A stretch of 64,000 nt of DNA from Tubulanus polymorphus. Taxonomy: Eukaryota > Nemertea > Palaeonemertea > Tubulaniformes > Tubulanidae. The stretch is from assembly GCF_964204645.1 (NCBI RefSeq), contig NC_134027.1, positions 5,072,485 to 5,136,484 on the forward strand, written 5' to 3'. The position numbers were made by a program, and so were the translations under genes. Below are positions 39,861-54,345 of the stretch, in pieces (the stretch's first letter is position 1; every line of letters begins with the position of its first letter). A model generated the notes under the pieces. It did not search any database, had not been told where the DNA came from, and saw only the letters and a program-made list of their open reading frames with translations.

Positions 39861-42440
39861 CAAGAATGAATAGATTGATCGGTATATAATGGAAATGATG
39901 CAGCCTGCCTACTCGACGATATCGACTAACGCCCTATATTGGAAACTTACCAAAGGCTCCCGGAGATATTTTAAGACCGACATTGCTCGCTAAAAATAAT
40001 AAAATCGCTGCTTCCTTAAATATCCTCGACGTATTTAAAGTCGTTAAATGTATATGAGGAACAAGATAAACTAAGATTTATAGATCATTTACAATTTAAT
40101 CTTTTTGACACCATGGACACTGACGTTTTATACATGTTTATAAGTACATGTACTTTACAAACATTTTCTTTCTGGTTTTTCAACGAAAATTAAAACAATG
40201 AACGTATAGAGAAAAAATGTGTGTACATCATGTTCGATTATTGTGTGTGAATGTTTATCGCTCTTGACGTCGGTAGCCAAATGATTTATACATCAAATAC
40301 ATATCCAAGATTAAAGATATAATAAATAACCATTAACAACAAAAATCCACGAGTTTCCAAAAGAGCATGGCAACTATTCATACAAAAACAACGCAATTTT
40401 ATAATATTGCTGGCAATTTAGGCAGACTTAAGTCGGCTAGCGGTGCTACTAACGACAACAGCGACGTAGTTCGTGAAATCATCTAGACGTATTTTGAAAT
40501 TTAAAAAAAAGATAACGCAAGTTACGAGCAAGTAATAAATACTTGTAAATTTGGTCGTTATTTGAGTTTGATGGATCCGTATCGTTTTTTTTTTCAAAAA
40601 GAATATTTTCTGAAACTGATTTTACTGGATTGAAACTTTCCTTCAATCCTAATCCAGAACCTAAACAAAATCTCCATAAGTGTGGGCATTTGATAACATA
40701 ATTTTCATAACCGATATTATGATGGTAATAACAATAATAATTAATGATTGATAATAATAATTCATATTATATTCACATGATACAATGTTCAAGAATGTTC
40801 TTATCATTTTATGCTTTTTACAACACAATTTCCTTTAAAATATCAAGAATAATTTACAGCATCATATTTTACAAGTGACTTTTTTTTTCGTTTACGTCAC
40901 AGAAAGGACTAAAAATGTACATGCATTAAATAATATGGCATCCAGATCTACAGATGGCACACCACACTCACCACAACATTATATACACAAACGGTTTGTC
41001 ATCTTTTTTAAAATACGTTTGATTCACTACAGTTCATATTCATTATTCCAGTTACCGGGTATATACGGATTTTCTTGGAATTCATCCCATCGCTAAAGTA
41101 TCTACACCATGAAATTGGATAATACAAAACTTTGACAAATTAATTCTAGTAGTTAAGAAAATCGCACGGGTGATATCGTAAACTAACTTGATGACATGAT
41201 ATTTCCATCATCAATTCTCTGTAACAAAATACAAAGATATTCGGGTAAATACACAAAGATTGGGATTTAATGATTCATGAAACAGTACAAAAAGAAATAT
41301 ATTTATACATACTTTTTATACATATCTTATTCAACTCATAGTTTATTCAAAGTAGAACATGGTCTAACAACTTAAAGTGTACTTGTAAATTTTGCAATTC
41401 GGATATCGCATTTTCGAAAAAAACAACAATAATCCTAGAGGACTTAGGTATGGATTATTTGATCAAGAAAAAGCAAAACAAACAGACAAAAGAATATAAC
41501 AAATGTATACAATGAAAATAAGATGAAAAACTTAATCTAATTTTGTTGAGTACAGTAGCACCAACTCCTTACGTGAATGAAAAAATTGCTGATAAAATAA
41601 GCAACAAGAAACAACAAATTCTTCAACGGGTGGATGAGTCATGAGCAATATTAAAAGCTTTCATAATTTCTAATTAATTGGGCAAATTGTCAATTGTACA
41701 TACGTAACTCTCATCGACAATACATTCGCCTGCCCATTCAATAATAAAACTACCACAAATCCGAAGATTGATCTCCTTTTAAGTACACAATAGAGAAAAA
41801 ATATGATCACACGGATTAGTTCAGTCACTTGTGACAAGTGTAATCAATATTAACAAAAATATGTATTGTATGATACCAATGCATTCCACCACAACTCCAT
41901 TCAGCAACTGTAAAGTTTGAATGCCTTCGTGAACAAGACAAATTTTTCTAAGTGCTGCACCGAGTAATGCATTTCATGTTATGTATTACATATCCATATC
42001 GTAAGAAGATGTCCAGTCAGGAATACAGCTCTCGACTTTTAGACAAATAACTTTCAATTATTCCATGATTTGTAATCATCGTTCCAAGCGCCATGTCCAA
42101 AGAGTGTTAGGATTGACGAATCCGTAACGTAAGATCTATCTATAATAGAGCTATAATGTCTCAGTTTAAAGTTAGCACATTTTCAGTTTACACACAACAA
42201 GATGCGACTGATGATAAATCTCATGTTAGTCAGTCGGGTTAGCTTTCCTCAGAACTTTTTTTTGAAAGACTGCGCACAAATTAAAAACACGCATGACGCA
42301 CACAGATAAATTAGTCTTTAATCTCACACACATATATACACACACGAACGCAAACGATCAAGTTTATGTTATTTCCTATGTAGTGCAAACTCGGACTGTG
42401 TTCATAGCGTTAAATCATTCTGCTTGTAGTAATAATCACT

Positions 42441-45400
42441 TCACTGATAATGTGAGCCGCTCGAAAAAAACGGAAAGGCACCAAACTGACTGTTAATCGG
42501 TGTCTTCGGCGATGCGCATATATAGTTCAAATCAAAGTCATCAGATTGCGGATGAGTGCGATTTAATGTCGGTTCCGACGCACTGCGATGGATTTTCGGT
42601 AACGAACGCAACAAATTCTCAAGTGAAGCCAAAATCTGAAAACCACATGAAGCGAGTATTAGAAAATGCATCAATTGAAAGATTTATATGAGCTTGATCT
42701 TGATGCTCAATAGACAAAAAAGCAAAGAAACTCACTTGTTGAAATAATGGCCGTTCATCGCGTAGGAATTTAATACAATCTTGCATCAAACGTTTGAACG
42801 CTTTCGGTGAGTCAGATCGACATAGCTGTACATCAGGCCTCAAAAATCCTTTACCAACCATGAATAATATCTGGTGAATAAAACATTGAATCCAAATATC
42901 TTTCAGTCTCTCTAGAACGTAACGCAAATCCATGATTGTTCAAAATACTTACCTGGTCTTTGTTGTTTATGTGTGAGTAAGGTAATTGTCCAGTCATAAG
43001 TTCATACATTACAATTCCAAAAGCGTAAACATCTGATTGGAATGTGTATGGATTCTCTTCTTTCATACGGATCACTTCGGGAGCCTGAAATTCATACCAA
43101 TTTTCATCCAGTATCCAATTTGAAACTAATTAAATTGTCTAACTCTGGATGAAATATCTGACAATTGACATATCCGAGTTCATCAACCCTTTCAGTAAGT
43201 CTACACTTTTTTTCAATTTTCAAAATATCACCAGCACTTCTGTATATCAACTAGTCAGCAATGGAAGGGTTGACATGGTTCCATTGTAAGATGCCCTAAA
43301 GCCCAGAACTTCTTCCAGACAATTGCTTACCATCCATAATATCGATCCAGTAGTTTGCTGAAACTGATGAGACCCACTCCATCGAGTTTTCACAGTTGCC
43401 AGTCCAAAATCACCAATCTTCACAGTCAGATCATCATGCAAAAAGATATCTATTAACACAAGTTAAGGTTAAATTCACGAAATAAATAATCACTTGATTA
43501 TAAAAATAATAAAACAAAGGATACTGTTAGATTTCATGTCTCTGTGTATGATGTTTTTCGCATGAAGATAACTACAAACAGTCAAAGAGAAAGCATTCAA
43601 TTAATCAATTCAGGCATAATATTGAGATGCTAGCGTGTGGGATATTCTTGAAAAAAGCAAAATAACACGTGCACTTACTCCATGCCCTGCGCTGTCTGTC
43701 TTCCTATATCTATTAACTGGATCATTTCAAATTTAGTCTCTTGAACGTGAAGGTGTTTGTATAAACTGGAACCTTCGCACCACTGAGTAACGATTGCCAG
43801 TGCTGGCTGCGATGTCCAGCCCATAAATAATAGAATATTTACATGTCGTGTTTTTCTGAAAAGATATGAAGGCGATGCATCATATACTGATAATACTTTC
43901 GCTGTTCTGCTGAACGTTTAGTCAAAGGTTATTCATAAAAGGTTCCTGCACTAAATAACCTTCCAAATTCCATTACTTTCCATGTCCTTTCTTCTAATCC
44001 CAATTATTCTTGCTATTTCCTGATATTAACTCTCAAATACCATGACTTCCCACAATTCTAAGGAATTCTAGACAATTCGAACTCTTCATTGACTTGAGCA
44101 CTCAAAGGCTGAAATTCCCTGACCTTCTAACACCTCAGAAAACGCTTTTTAAATTACGTGGCTTCCCGGGTTTTCACTGATTGCAGGAACCACGTTATAG
44201 GAAATTTACCGTAAAACTGCTACTTCATTCTTAAACGCCTGCATCTGCGCTTCAGTCGGTTCAACTACATTCAATCGTTTCACAGCAACTTGACCATGCC
44301 AGTGACCTCTGTATACAGTTCCAAACGATCCTGATCCTATTCGGTGGCCGATCTGGATTTCAGTTGTCGGTATTTCCCAATCTTCATTCGAATCTCGACG
44401 TGGAAGCTGTGGAAAACAAATCGAAGAAATTGCATCCGAAGTTATCCAGTCCAATATCTCCGTAAATTCAGAATAATCATCGAATCGTACCTTTTTCCTG
44501 TGTTCGGATTCTGCAGATCTAGACCTAGTCCGTATTGTAGGCTGAGCTAACTTTGTAGGACTAGCACCACTTCCTGTGATTAATGACGTCGCTATATTTT
44601 GACCTGGAAAACAGAAAAGATATGTTAGCTCATTGTTAAAATCTTAAGAGAATTTACTACCGCAATGAACACGTAAAGATTTGAAAAATCAAAACCACAG
44701 GACCCAGTTCCACAACTGCAGTCAATGTTGAATGCAATGTCATTGAAAATAGAGTTAAGATGACACACAATATAGGAACCGAATCCTGAATTTCAATGGA
44801 CTATGGAATATAATAAGTCAGGCTATAAACACTTTAAAAGAGTGGATATTTTCACGCATTGCCATCAATTTACTGTTATTTCATGCTGAAACTAACGGAG
44901 ATAAAGCGTTTAGTGGAATTTGAATATCAAACAGATGGAAATCATACATCATTACAAATAACCATGTACAAGTAGTAAGAAGACATGCTGTTGTGTGCCT
45001 GTGCATATTAGATTTGTCGAGGGGTATTAGCAGAAAGCATCATAAATAAAACAGTGGTACCATAGCCCTTCTTCAGGGATATATTTCTTCTTTCATTTGA
45101 GTACACTACAGTATTCATTCGACTTTAATGTTTATGAGATTATTACATTTTTTCGCTGTGCGACAAGTTGACGGATCCAGTGAAATATAACCACAGATTG
45201 ATCATCATATACTAAAGCCCATTCTATATAGCGGTAGATAGCGGCCGAGGGTTTGTTTGAAAGCATTAAAAATCATGGTCTACATTTACTAGCAGGGGAA
45301 GAGTGTAAGATAGAGAAAGACACAAAGGTATAATAGCTGTTAATCAAATTGTTAGCTGCAGAAATACTAATAATAATCATACAAATAATATCTAAATAAT

Positions 45401-48400
45401 GATAACAGTCAGAATAATAATGATAGATTTAGTAATTGATACTAGTAATAGTAGTAATAGTAGTAGTAAGTAGTAGTAGTAGTAGTAGTTGTAGTAGTAG
45501 TAGTAGTAGTTAGCGATTCGCTCATTGAAGCTACCTTTATGAATAGTGGCATAATAGTGTTTTTGAGTCAGTTTAGGGCTTTCACAGCGCTTTATATCGG
45601 CTGTAGTCCGGTGGTTGAACATCAGGTCTGTAATTCAATAACAAACAACAACGACAGTCAGACAGAGATGAAAGTGCGATCACAAATAAATGCACACCAG
45701 TTAACAGCAGTAGGGAAACATCCGGATACAACGACCATAACTTACTAAGTACTAAGGATGGGAGCAAACATTTAAAATGTTAATCCCGATAGTGATGACC
45801 AAGGGTAAAACCAAAAATTTTACTCATAATATCATTACATGTAATGACACACAAACTAAGTCCTTGGTCAGCGTTTTGAATTATAACTACAATTTTCAGA
45901 AGCCAGGAGCCAGTAATGAATAAACATTGTTCAGTAAAATGGAGCAAAGTATCTTGTGAGCTCCTTCGTCAGATGAATCTTATACATACACGCATGTGCA
46001 TATATGCATTTATGTACAATATGAAATCAAAAGATTCTGACCTTCGGAGAAGAACGCCAATGTGGTAAACCGTAAATAACAAACACCACTTTTACCGATG
46101 CCATATAGGAGAAAACTAGTAGACATAATACACATAGAACTCACCTGCACTACTGGCACTGGTCGACGGGAACTTCCGTGTGACTTCCTGTAAAATAAAA
46201 TTTCACAAGGGTAGCTGGCATTTATAGTCTAACTGTATGAAAACATCTAATATAAATTTCAAATTATGATTATGTTAATGTTATCGAAACTCATGCACAT
46301 AACTGATTGAGATCAGGTAAATATATTCAAAATATATATAAGTATTGATAATACAAGTAAAATATATACGTATAAAAAGTACTGATGATGATTGGTAAAA
46401 TTAGGTACTTACCCAGGGAAAGAGAGAAAATTATAGCAAAACCTTAAGATAAGACGTGCTAAGAATAAAATGTGTCAAGAATAAAATGAGAAAGTACCCG
46501 TGAAAAAGCTGAATAAGGAATGTAGTAATGAAGATGACAATGAAAGAATACGGTCATTCAAAACCGAAGACAATTCCATTGTGAATTGAGTAGAGGATCA
46601 CGTCCATCAGGAAGGCAGAGTGCTACCATCACATTCTGAACTAGCGGAGACAGGTGATCGGTTAACGTGTTTTGAGGAATGATGTTGAACGAAATGCAGG
46701 GAATAGATAGAAACCAGCAGAAGTAAACTGCGGATACATGTAAGAGAACCGTACATGTAACGAAACACTCAGCCAGGTACTGTACATGTACATCACACAA
46801 ACTTCACTACTATAATTCACACAGTCACAGCGAATCTGAACTTACAAAATATGATAAGTCGCAATCATTATCACAAACGTAACAATACCTAACCATTGCG
46901 TATGTACCTGTATGGCGAGTCTTTTTCTGATTTCCTTAAGGTTATAAATGGATAAATGGCATCGAGAAAATATGATGAAAATCCATCACCTCGTTCTATA
47001 TGTTGAAATGAATGATGTGATAAACACCGAAACCGGGGCCTTGACCTTCAAGATATGCAACCGAAATACTGAATACCAGTAATTGATAACAAGTCATGAT
47101 TGAAGCTATTGTCTAACCTTGCCCTGGTCAAGGTAGATCGTCAAACCGGGAGCCTGCGGAAGAGACACAGGCGGTGTCACTGGTGCCACAAAGGGATGAT
47201 GACGATCCTGAAATGATGTCTCGTAAAAATAACTTTGAAAAGGGGGAAAATCCTGTCAAACTGTCAATAGCAGATACAACAAATCAGTTAATTCCGTAGA
47301 CATGTTGAATGTTGAAAATCCGTAATGTCCATTCACTTAGAAACATATGAACAACATTTAAGTTCACTTGGTGAAAATCAAACATGTTTTCTATATCAAT
47401 TGATTACATAAATAGAAAAAAATATATGCTGAACCCATTCCCAATAAGCAAAACAGACAACGATCAAGGCGGGTACTGGAATATAAGAATATCAATGAGA
47501 AAAATACTTCCCAAAATAGCGACTACCGTATTTATACTGAAATTCCTTATCAAATATCCAGAGAGGGTAAAATCAATAGCATAAAAGAAATTGTTCTTCC
47601 AGAGTTGGTTACACGTTTAGGATGAAGAAATAATCAAGAGGCGACAGCACAGTAACAACTAGGTCACCACATGTTCTAGAATTAGACATGAGAATTTTCG
47701 AAAACAGACTTCGACGTGACCAAAAGCAGGTAAAGTATACCTAATCCTGTTTCCGATTTAAGAAAAAAATTCCCCACGAACCAAAGGAAACTCAAAAATA
47801 ACGCTATAATCTATGATGGAAAGAAAACCACAGGAGCCTCTATCCCTGACATAAACACTGGCGTAGAAAATGGCAACTACCGGAATGTAGTATTTAAAAG
47901 TAGCCGGCGAATATGTGAGGGATACACCGTGACAAGGATATACACAAGACCGGCCCTACATTACCTCCTGTTGTTCATAGGACTCGGTGAATGATGAAGA
48001 GTCATGGTTAGGAAGCAAATTTCGCACATTGGGTGCAGAGGTCGATCGCTCGGGTTTGCGCCCGGCATCGGGATCGAGACTACTGTAAAATAACACATAC
48101 GTAAAAAAACTACCATTCAAAGCGCAGTTACACACACGAAGGTGGCGGCGCATTTCTCCACTCAGATATAGATAATAGAGATAATGACACGTGCTGCAAT
48201 AGGAAAACATATAAATAATAATGATAAATATAAAACAACGTAACATAGTTGTCGCCCTTGCTTTGACGCAGATGATTAGCACATGAGAAAGGCAACTTGC
48301 GGTGTGAGTTGGTTTTGTACGCTTCTTATCTATGATTTAGAAAATTCAAAACATTCTCTCAGTAAATGATGCGCATTATTATCATTAGATTTAATTGATT

Positions 48401-51400
48401 TGAATACGAAATGAAGGGCTACTCAAAATGCAGGCTGCTTTTTTACATGTGACAGACGTATGCGCGCGTGCAGGGCGAACAGTATATAATGACATACCTC
48501 CACCATACTACCATCGCCTGCATTGACTAGATTCAGGCAAACATTAGGAGCTGAAGTGGATCGCTCTCTATGGGCAAGAGGAGGCGCACGTGATCGTGAA
48601 ACCGTTTGAGGCCTATTGTAGAACATCGATAGGGTATTAGGATGACCACTGCCCGCTGCTAACCAGCTATATTAAAGTAAAAGAAACGATAGAAGAAAAA
48701 TGAAAAACAAGTAAAAACATACACCACCGACACGGGTCGTAATTCGAACAAAAAAGTTTTGAGCGGAGACGGTAAAATGTAATCATAAAATCAACTGTTC
48801 AGCCACCTTGGATTACTGTGCGTATCGGAAATGCCGACTTATTTCTCGCAATTTCTAGCAGAGAAGAAAAACAAACGACTACACAATTCAACTGCAATGA
48901 AAACATTATTATATTCAGCATAAACTATCATAGATGTCCGTCGCGTGAATGAAGCAATCTTCGAATAATTATTGAATCGAAAGATATTGACATTTCAGTC
49001 CCAAATATTTCTAAAACTTTCAAAAATCTTCACTCTAAAGCAGAAAATCATCGATGATAGTGTAAATAAAGATTACAAAGCAGTCGTCATCGTGATTTAT
49101 ACCAAAAAACCTCTAAAATCGAAATATGTCTTTGCCAATTTCAGAAAATGTCCTCCAAAAAACATCATAATAATGACTACGGCAAGATTCATAACCATAT
49201 TCACAATCAATATAACAACTGCTCTGTTTCAGTGGAAATTAGTCAGCATTACCAAACACACACGTAATTCATATAAAATACAACCTAAAAATAATCCTAT
49301 ATATAAATATATATATATATACATATATAAATTACATATATACATATATATATATATATATATAAATATAAATAATACAAGAGCGTTTGACGAATACACA
49401 AGGTTTGGACAGATTTCGGGGGGATAACTTTGAATGTTAAAACGCATAACATTACCAGGTGTTGACACATATTTCATCCTCTCTGCTACTTATAGTGCTA
49501 TCGCTTTCTCTGGAGATTTTGAAGTAAAAGTCACCTCTGTTTGATATAGAGAAAAAAGAAAGGCAGCGTGAAGATGTTTTATCACAGAAAGTTTAAGACG
49601 GGAAGATGAAGGATTGAAATGAGATTTTTAATGATGTACCGGTATCCAATATGTATCTTGCACATTTTCTAAGTATGTTATTAGCCTCTCTAAATAGTCT
49701 TTCAAGGTGCTATTTAGCTTTTTAGAAATGTTGGAAAAAGGTCTTAAGTTAGGAGAAGCAAATATTGTGTAGTTTCCCCCAAAGATTTACAGTGAAATTT
49801 TTTCCAGTACTTGTGGCAAGAATAGTTTGAAATGATATCAAAAAGCATTCTGAAATTCAGGAGATGACAAGTTGTACAATTTCTATGTGGTTTTTCATAT
49901 TCCTTTTACTGTTTGATTAAAATTTTGAATGTAATTGCAGTGAAAATTTATTGGTTTTATTAGGTTTTTGTTCTAAATCAAGGATGAAGAAATAAAACAT
50001 TATACAATCAGGTCAAAACATACTTTGCGCACAGTTAGCATATTATATTCACAAGTTTTTACGATTGCCTTCCATCATGTCACGAAGATCAACATCGTGA
50101 CCTTTCACTTTCCTTGATTACTAACAGATTCTATTCGTACAACATGTTACATGTTACGAGACTAGGGTCAAATTGCATTTGATAAAATAAAGGTGACTGA
50201 AACCATTTATGTAAATATACATGTAGTATGTATCCAGACATGCTTCAAATTGACATGGATGGACATATTGATGATACAACTTATACAAATGATCAGGCCA
50301 GCACCAATCACAGGGTACCATTGATCAAACATATGCACAGGGACGGATATAGGGCCTGATTCAAGAAGGGGTGCACCCCAAAATAGGGCATAAAAACCCA
50401 TTGGAAAACATTATCTGGATCCACCCCTATTGCAGGCAGCCTAATAGGTGCATATCAGATTGGTACTGGCCTGAGTATGAAAACAGGGTGTTACACAACA
50501 GCTGAGTTCATCAGGTTTGGATTCTGATGGCAAAAATAAGAGATTATCTATAAAAGGAATAGAACATTGCGCATTATTTCAAGAGCTGAAAATAATTTCA
50601 AAGGTTAAAAGCATATATATCCTTAGGAATAACTTCAAACAATTTTCATGGAGCAAATTCGAAACTATTGTCACTTCATAGTGGTTTTTGGATGTTCAAC
50701 ATTTTCAAAGTTATTTCCAAGGATGACATTTTGTACTAAATAAGAAATGAAGAGGACAGATTTTGTCTACCTAGGGCTAACAGCAGTAACCACAGATTTG
50801 GTTCGCTAGCTACAGAATTTCCACATACACAGCCCAAAAGGAAATCAATCCAATTTCTACAAGGACTGAATGAAATCAACTTGAACAAATGGTATCGAAA
50901 ACTATCTTTGCATTGAATTATACATGAAATGTACTGTGTGTATGGTTTTTGTCGAAACAAAAGAAAAATTATATAAATGATAATAAAAACAATCATGGAT
51001 TGATGTCTGGAATAGAAATGGACGTAATCAGGCTGAAACAGAAAAGATATTCCACATCATGCTGGATATCCAACAAAAAACTGAGATCAAACTAAAAATA
51101 TTTTCATCGCAATCTTCTTTCGATAAAAAGAAATATATATTACCCTGAAAAAGATATAACAGCAGTATATCGAACTTTCGAATCAGATGGAATATTTTTT
51201 GATTAAATGAACTTAGCTAAGACGTTAAATATACCTCTTAGTCTTAAGAATAAGATTTTAAGCTGCATCTGGCACGAGATCTTTTTCTTTAAAAGGAAAC
51301 TTAATACAATTAATGCACATATTATGGTCCTAACGAGGAACATTTGAATGCAAATTGCAGCATAACCACGCACACACACACACGCACACACATAGTAAAG

Positions 51401-54345
51401 GATCAGGATGGCCCTTTTGAAACTAGAATGTAGCAATAACATGTAGACTTATTTTCTAAATATCAGTTGTAAGTTTGGGGATCAAACTTCAATCATGGAG
51501 GTTAAAACTAGTCGCGTATATCCAAATCTGAGTAAAAATAAGTTGAACATGAGCTGTTAATATTCAGCGGCTATACACTCTAGTTTCTAAAATGATAAAT
51601 CATCACATCACTCACATTTGCCATTTTGAGCTGTGTGAAAATTAGAAAACAAATACTGAGAATTCAAATTGCGCATCGAACAAATGCGTAAAACCCTCAA
51701 AAACTCTAACTAGCCACTTATAATAAAAATAGAATCTTTTTGGAAACCAAAATATGCTGCATTAAGATCGGGCCTCGTGTTTTATTGCTACCAATTTCTA
51801 AGAATACTCATACAAAGAGAAAAACTTTGAATCAATTCAGGTATTTCGATGTAAATGAATACCCGCAATCATTGACATTAATCAAATAGACATGCAATAT
51901 ATGAGACAAAAAGATGATAGAAATCAAAGCGAAAATTTAAGAAAGCATCGACCATCACTGAAACCACAGCAGTCTAAACAAGTATATCATTCTTCCCCTC
52001 AGTTCATTTCAAAATTTTGTCTTAAGTTGAGGAAACGCCATTGATTAAAACATGCTCATTGCTTGATTCTGAGTTATAGATACAAGCGGAAAAGAAAGTA
52101 TAAGAGAGGTGAATAGAATACGTACTGTTTAGCCGTTTCCCGAACATCGTGGTCGTAATACAACATGTCATCATCTTCTGCGGATTGCTGACACAATGTT
52201 GGCACGTCATCGGTACAACGTTGATGAAATCGGTAGCCACAAGTCTGACACCGAAATCCTTGGAACAATAGTTTCCTACAACTGTCACAGAATGCAAGAG
52301 TAAAGAATGTCTTCCGCACCTGAAATCGAAAGTAGAAAATAAGAAATAAACAAGCTACGCCTAATCAACGGTTAGACTGTCAAACCTCAAAATCAATGTC
52401 TTGCTGCCTGAATAGTTTCAATACAACATTTACCTATCGAGCATAACTTACAAAATTATGAGATATACTCGTAGGGGGTGGTAGGTTGCCCTTTAATTCC
52501 ACCATCAATTCTTCACCGGCAAGCGCAGACGTGTCAATGTCCCAAGGTATAATTGTTCTACAATGAAATATATACAGACATGAACGGAAATGATTTCCCT
52601 TATTCCGTATTTCATTTCGTTGAGCGTACCTCGTAGAACTGCGGATCACGATACACATTTCAATCGATAACTCTCGAATTCTCAAAGGTTTTTGTAACGC
52701 ATCGGCTAAAGTAGTGCCAGGCTTCACAGGTACCTGCATTTTAAAAGATGACAACGTTTCAAAAGCAATCGCAGATAAAAACCGTACAAGTTGAATACGC
52801 TATTTTGCGTCAACACATATAGGCCTACCGTTGTTTTCTGTTGATTTGGTAGGAATGCTTTTATAGTAGCTTTCATCGGCGAGCGGTGCTGCATTTGAGG
52901 ACTGTTCATTACGTTATCTCTCATAACCATATTTGTCAGATTACTTGAACTGTTATTCTCAGTTAACACACCACCACCTGTATCGGGATTGTCTTTTCCG
53001 TACACGGCTTCAGAATTACGTAGATCTATATGTCCAGTTGCTCTGTAATTGTCCTCACTGTAATCGTAGTCATCCGAGTCAGAACTCATAGAATCAACAT
53101 TGATTAGATCTAAAAGTTTTTGTTCTTTCTCTTGTAACTCGTGAATTTTGTTTGTAAGTCCTTCATATTCCTGGAATACAGAAATAGATTTCGATGAATT
53201 ATGAAATGTCGCGTTGTCAGAGCTATCACAAGGTATAAAGAAACGACACCCTTATTAAGATAATATTTCAAGATGTAGTGAAGGCTCCCAAAAAACATGA
53301 AACAAAGCAAAATGATGATATACACGTAAGTATAAATCATTCAGTCAAATTAAGGATCATTCACCCATAATCTCACAAGCCTTCTTGCCCTTAAGGTGAA
53401 TGTGGAAGAATACACTTACAAGCGTAAGAAAGTTGTATAAAATTTACAAAATTACCTATAACCAAAATTGAACGAGCCTCATCCCCTTAGAACTACACGT
53501 AGGCTAGGTGAATAGTCTGATTCAGACAGGTATTAAGTAATCATTTATACTTACTGAACAGAAACAAACACAATTTTACTGTCGTGTTATTACTAACAAC
53601 ACAAAAAAGATTTTTAACAGTAAAAAATCGAAAATCCTAGCATCAAATTGAATCACAAAAGCCCATTTCAACGTATTCTATCAAGCGTCGTAAAGAAGAT
53701 GATTCTATCAAAAAACATAAATCTTTGTAACTGTTCGATGTATTGAGGATTCTAAATGAATTCAAATCAATACAAACCTGTATGTACATAGACGGAGGAT
53801 GCTGATGGTTGCCAAATCTAGCGATGAGTGCTTCAAGATTTTCTTTCGTCAATTTGATTACATTTCGTAAATTTTTCAACTGAAAATAAGAAATTTTATT
53901 TAGATTAGATTATGAAATTGTTATATTGACAGTTTGAGAAAATTGAGTTTTACATCAAATTCAAAACGCATAGGCCCTAGGTCTTAAAATTTTAACTTTT
54001 AAGGCTTCCTTTTGAGACGGACTATCACCCTGAATTAGAAATCTTCATTCTTTTTACGATGTATATCTAAACATAATACGATGGAAAGTAGCAAATGTCA
54101 GATGGCAATGTCAAACTGTCTGTCAACTCAGTGGATTGCTCCCAAAAAAGAGGATTCTTGCAAAATGAGCTGCAGTTAATTACAAAATGCACTATCTTGT
54201 CACTATCAATGAGCCTGCAAATGAATTCGAGTAGTTGCTCTAATACCTCGTCTTCGATTGCACCGTTGTCACACGTATCTGGGCCGTTTTCCTGAGCACC
54301 TATAGTGAATTTTGGAATACCGTTCATCGTCACTTGAGCCGCCAT
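42441..54345 (-). CDS. RAF: RAF serine/threonine kinase, B-Raf type
   Basis: Minus-strand exons: 54345-54247, 53879-53778, 53170-52829, 52733-52630, 52557-52452, 52319-52126, then 48666-48498 or 48082-47965, then 47207-47118, 46187-46145, 44603-44491, 44406-44210, 43855-43679, 43571-43525, 43449-43331, 43084-42953, 42870-42736, 42635-42441. The product is 787 or 770 aa. Order: B-Raf-specific region ([17 protein letters not shown]), Ras-binding domain ([10 protein letters not shown]), C1 zinc finger (C-x2-C-x13-C-x2-C-x4-H), CR2 14-3-3 motif RSTSAP, then kinase: GSGSFGTVY loop, catalytic [18 protein letters not shown] segment, APE and a C-terminal 14-3-3 site RSASEP. The N-region reads SNEDWEIP, acidic as in B-Raf rather than SSYY. 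It is expected to act below Ras, phosphorylating MEK. CR2 is encoded by two alternative exons. Confidence 0.96.
45442..45511. repeat. (TAG)n microsatellite in Raf intron
   Basis: This is an imperfect (TAG)n tract inside the Raf intron between exons 46187-46145 and 44603-44491. It makes minus-strand poly-Tyr and poly-Leu open frames that are not coding. Confidence 0.9.
47965..48082 (-). other. Raf alternative CR2 exon, distal version
   Basis: This 118-base exon is bounded by TTTTACAG and GAG|GTAATG. Its first base completes a codon (phase 2 entry) and it ends in phase 0, exactly like the exon at 48498-48666. It encodes 39 full codons, including [18 protein letters not shown], which carries the 14-3-3-binding RSTSAP. 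Read in phase 0, as it would be after the upstream version, its first codon is TAG. Confidence 0.85.
48498..48666 (-). other. Raf alternative CR2 exon, proximal version
   Basis: This 169-base exon is bounded by TTTAATATAG and GAG|GTATGT. It enters in phase 2 and ends in phase 0. It encodes 56 full codons: a Ser/Arg/Pro-rich lead of about 34 residues not present in the distal version, then [17 protein letters not shown]. The codons for the shared RSTSAPNV differ at many third positions from those of the distal exon, so the two copies are old and their protein sequence has been kept. Confidence 0.85.
49300..49370. repeat. TA-rich low-complexity tract in Raf intron
   Basis: This is an interrupted (TA)n and ATATAAA tract in the 3.5-kb intron between the C1-domain exon and the first CR2 exon. 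It contributes to a spurious plus-strand open frame. Confidence 0.85.
50338..50432. repeat. Short MITE-like element in Raf intron
   Basis: The segment begins CAGGGACGGATATAGGG and ends with TCTGGATCCACCCCTATTG, whose reverse complement has the same GGGGTGGATCCAGA character. It resembles the termini seen at 37.5-38.0 kb, suggesting one family of short non-autonomous elements. No target duplication was confirmed. Confidence 0.4.

Noticed and set aside
48972-49427. A 151-codon plus-strand frame
   Set aside because: It lies antisense in a Raf intron, runs through a TA-rich tract, starts at a non-ATG codon and has no motif.
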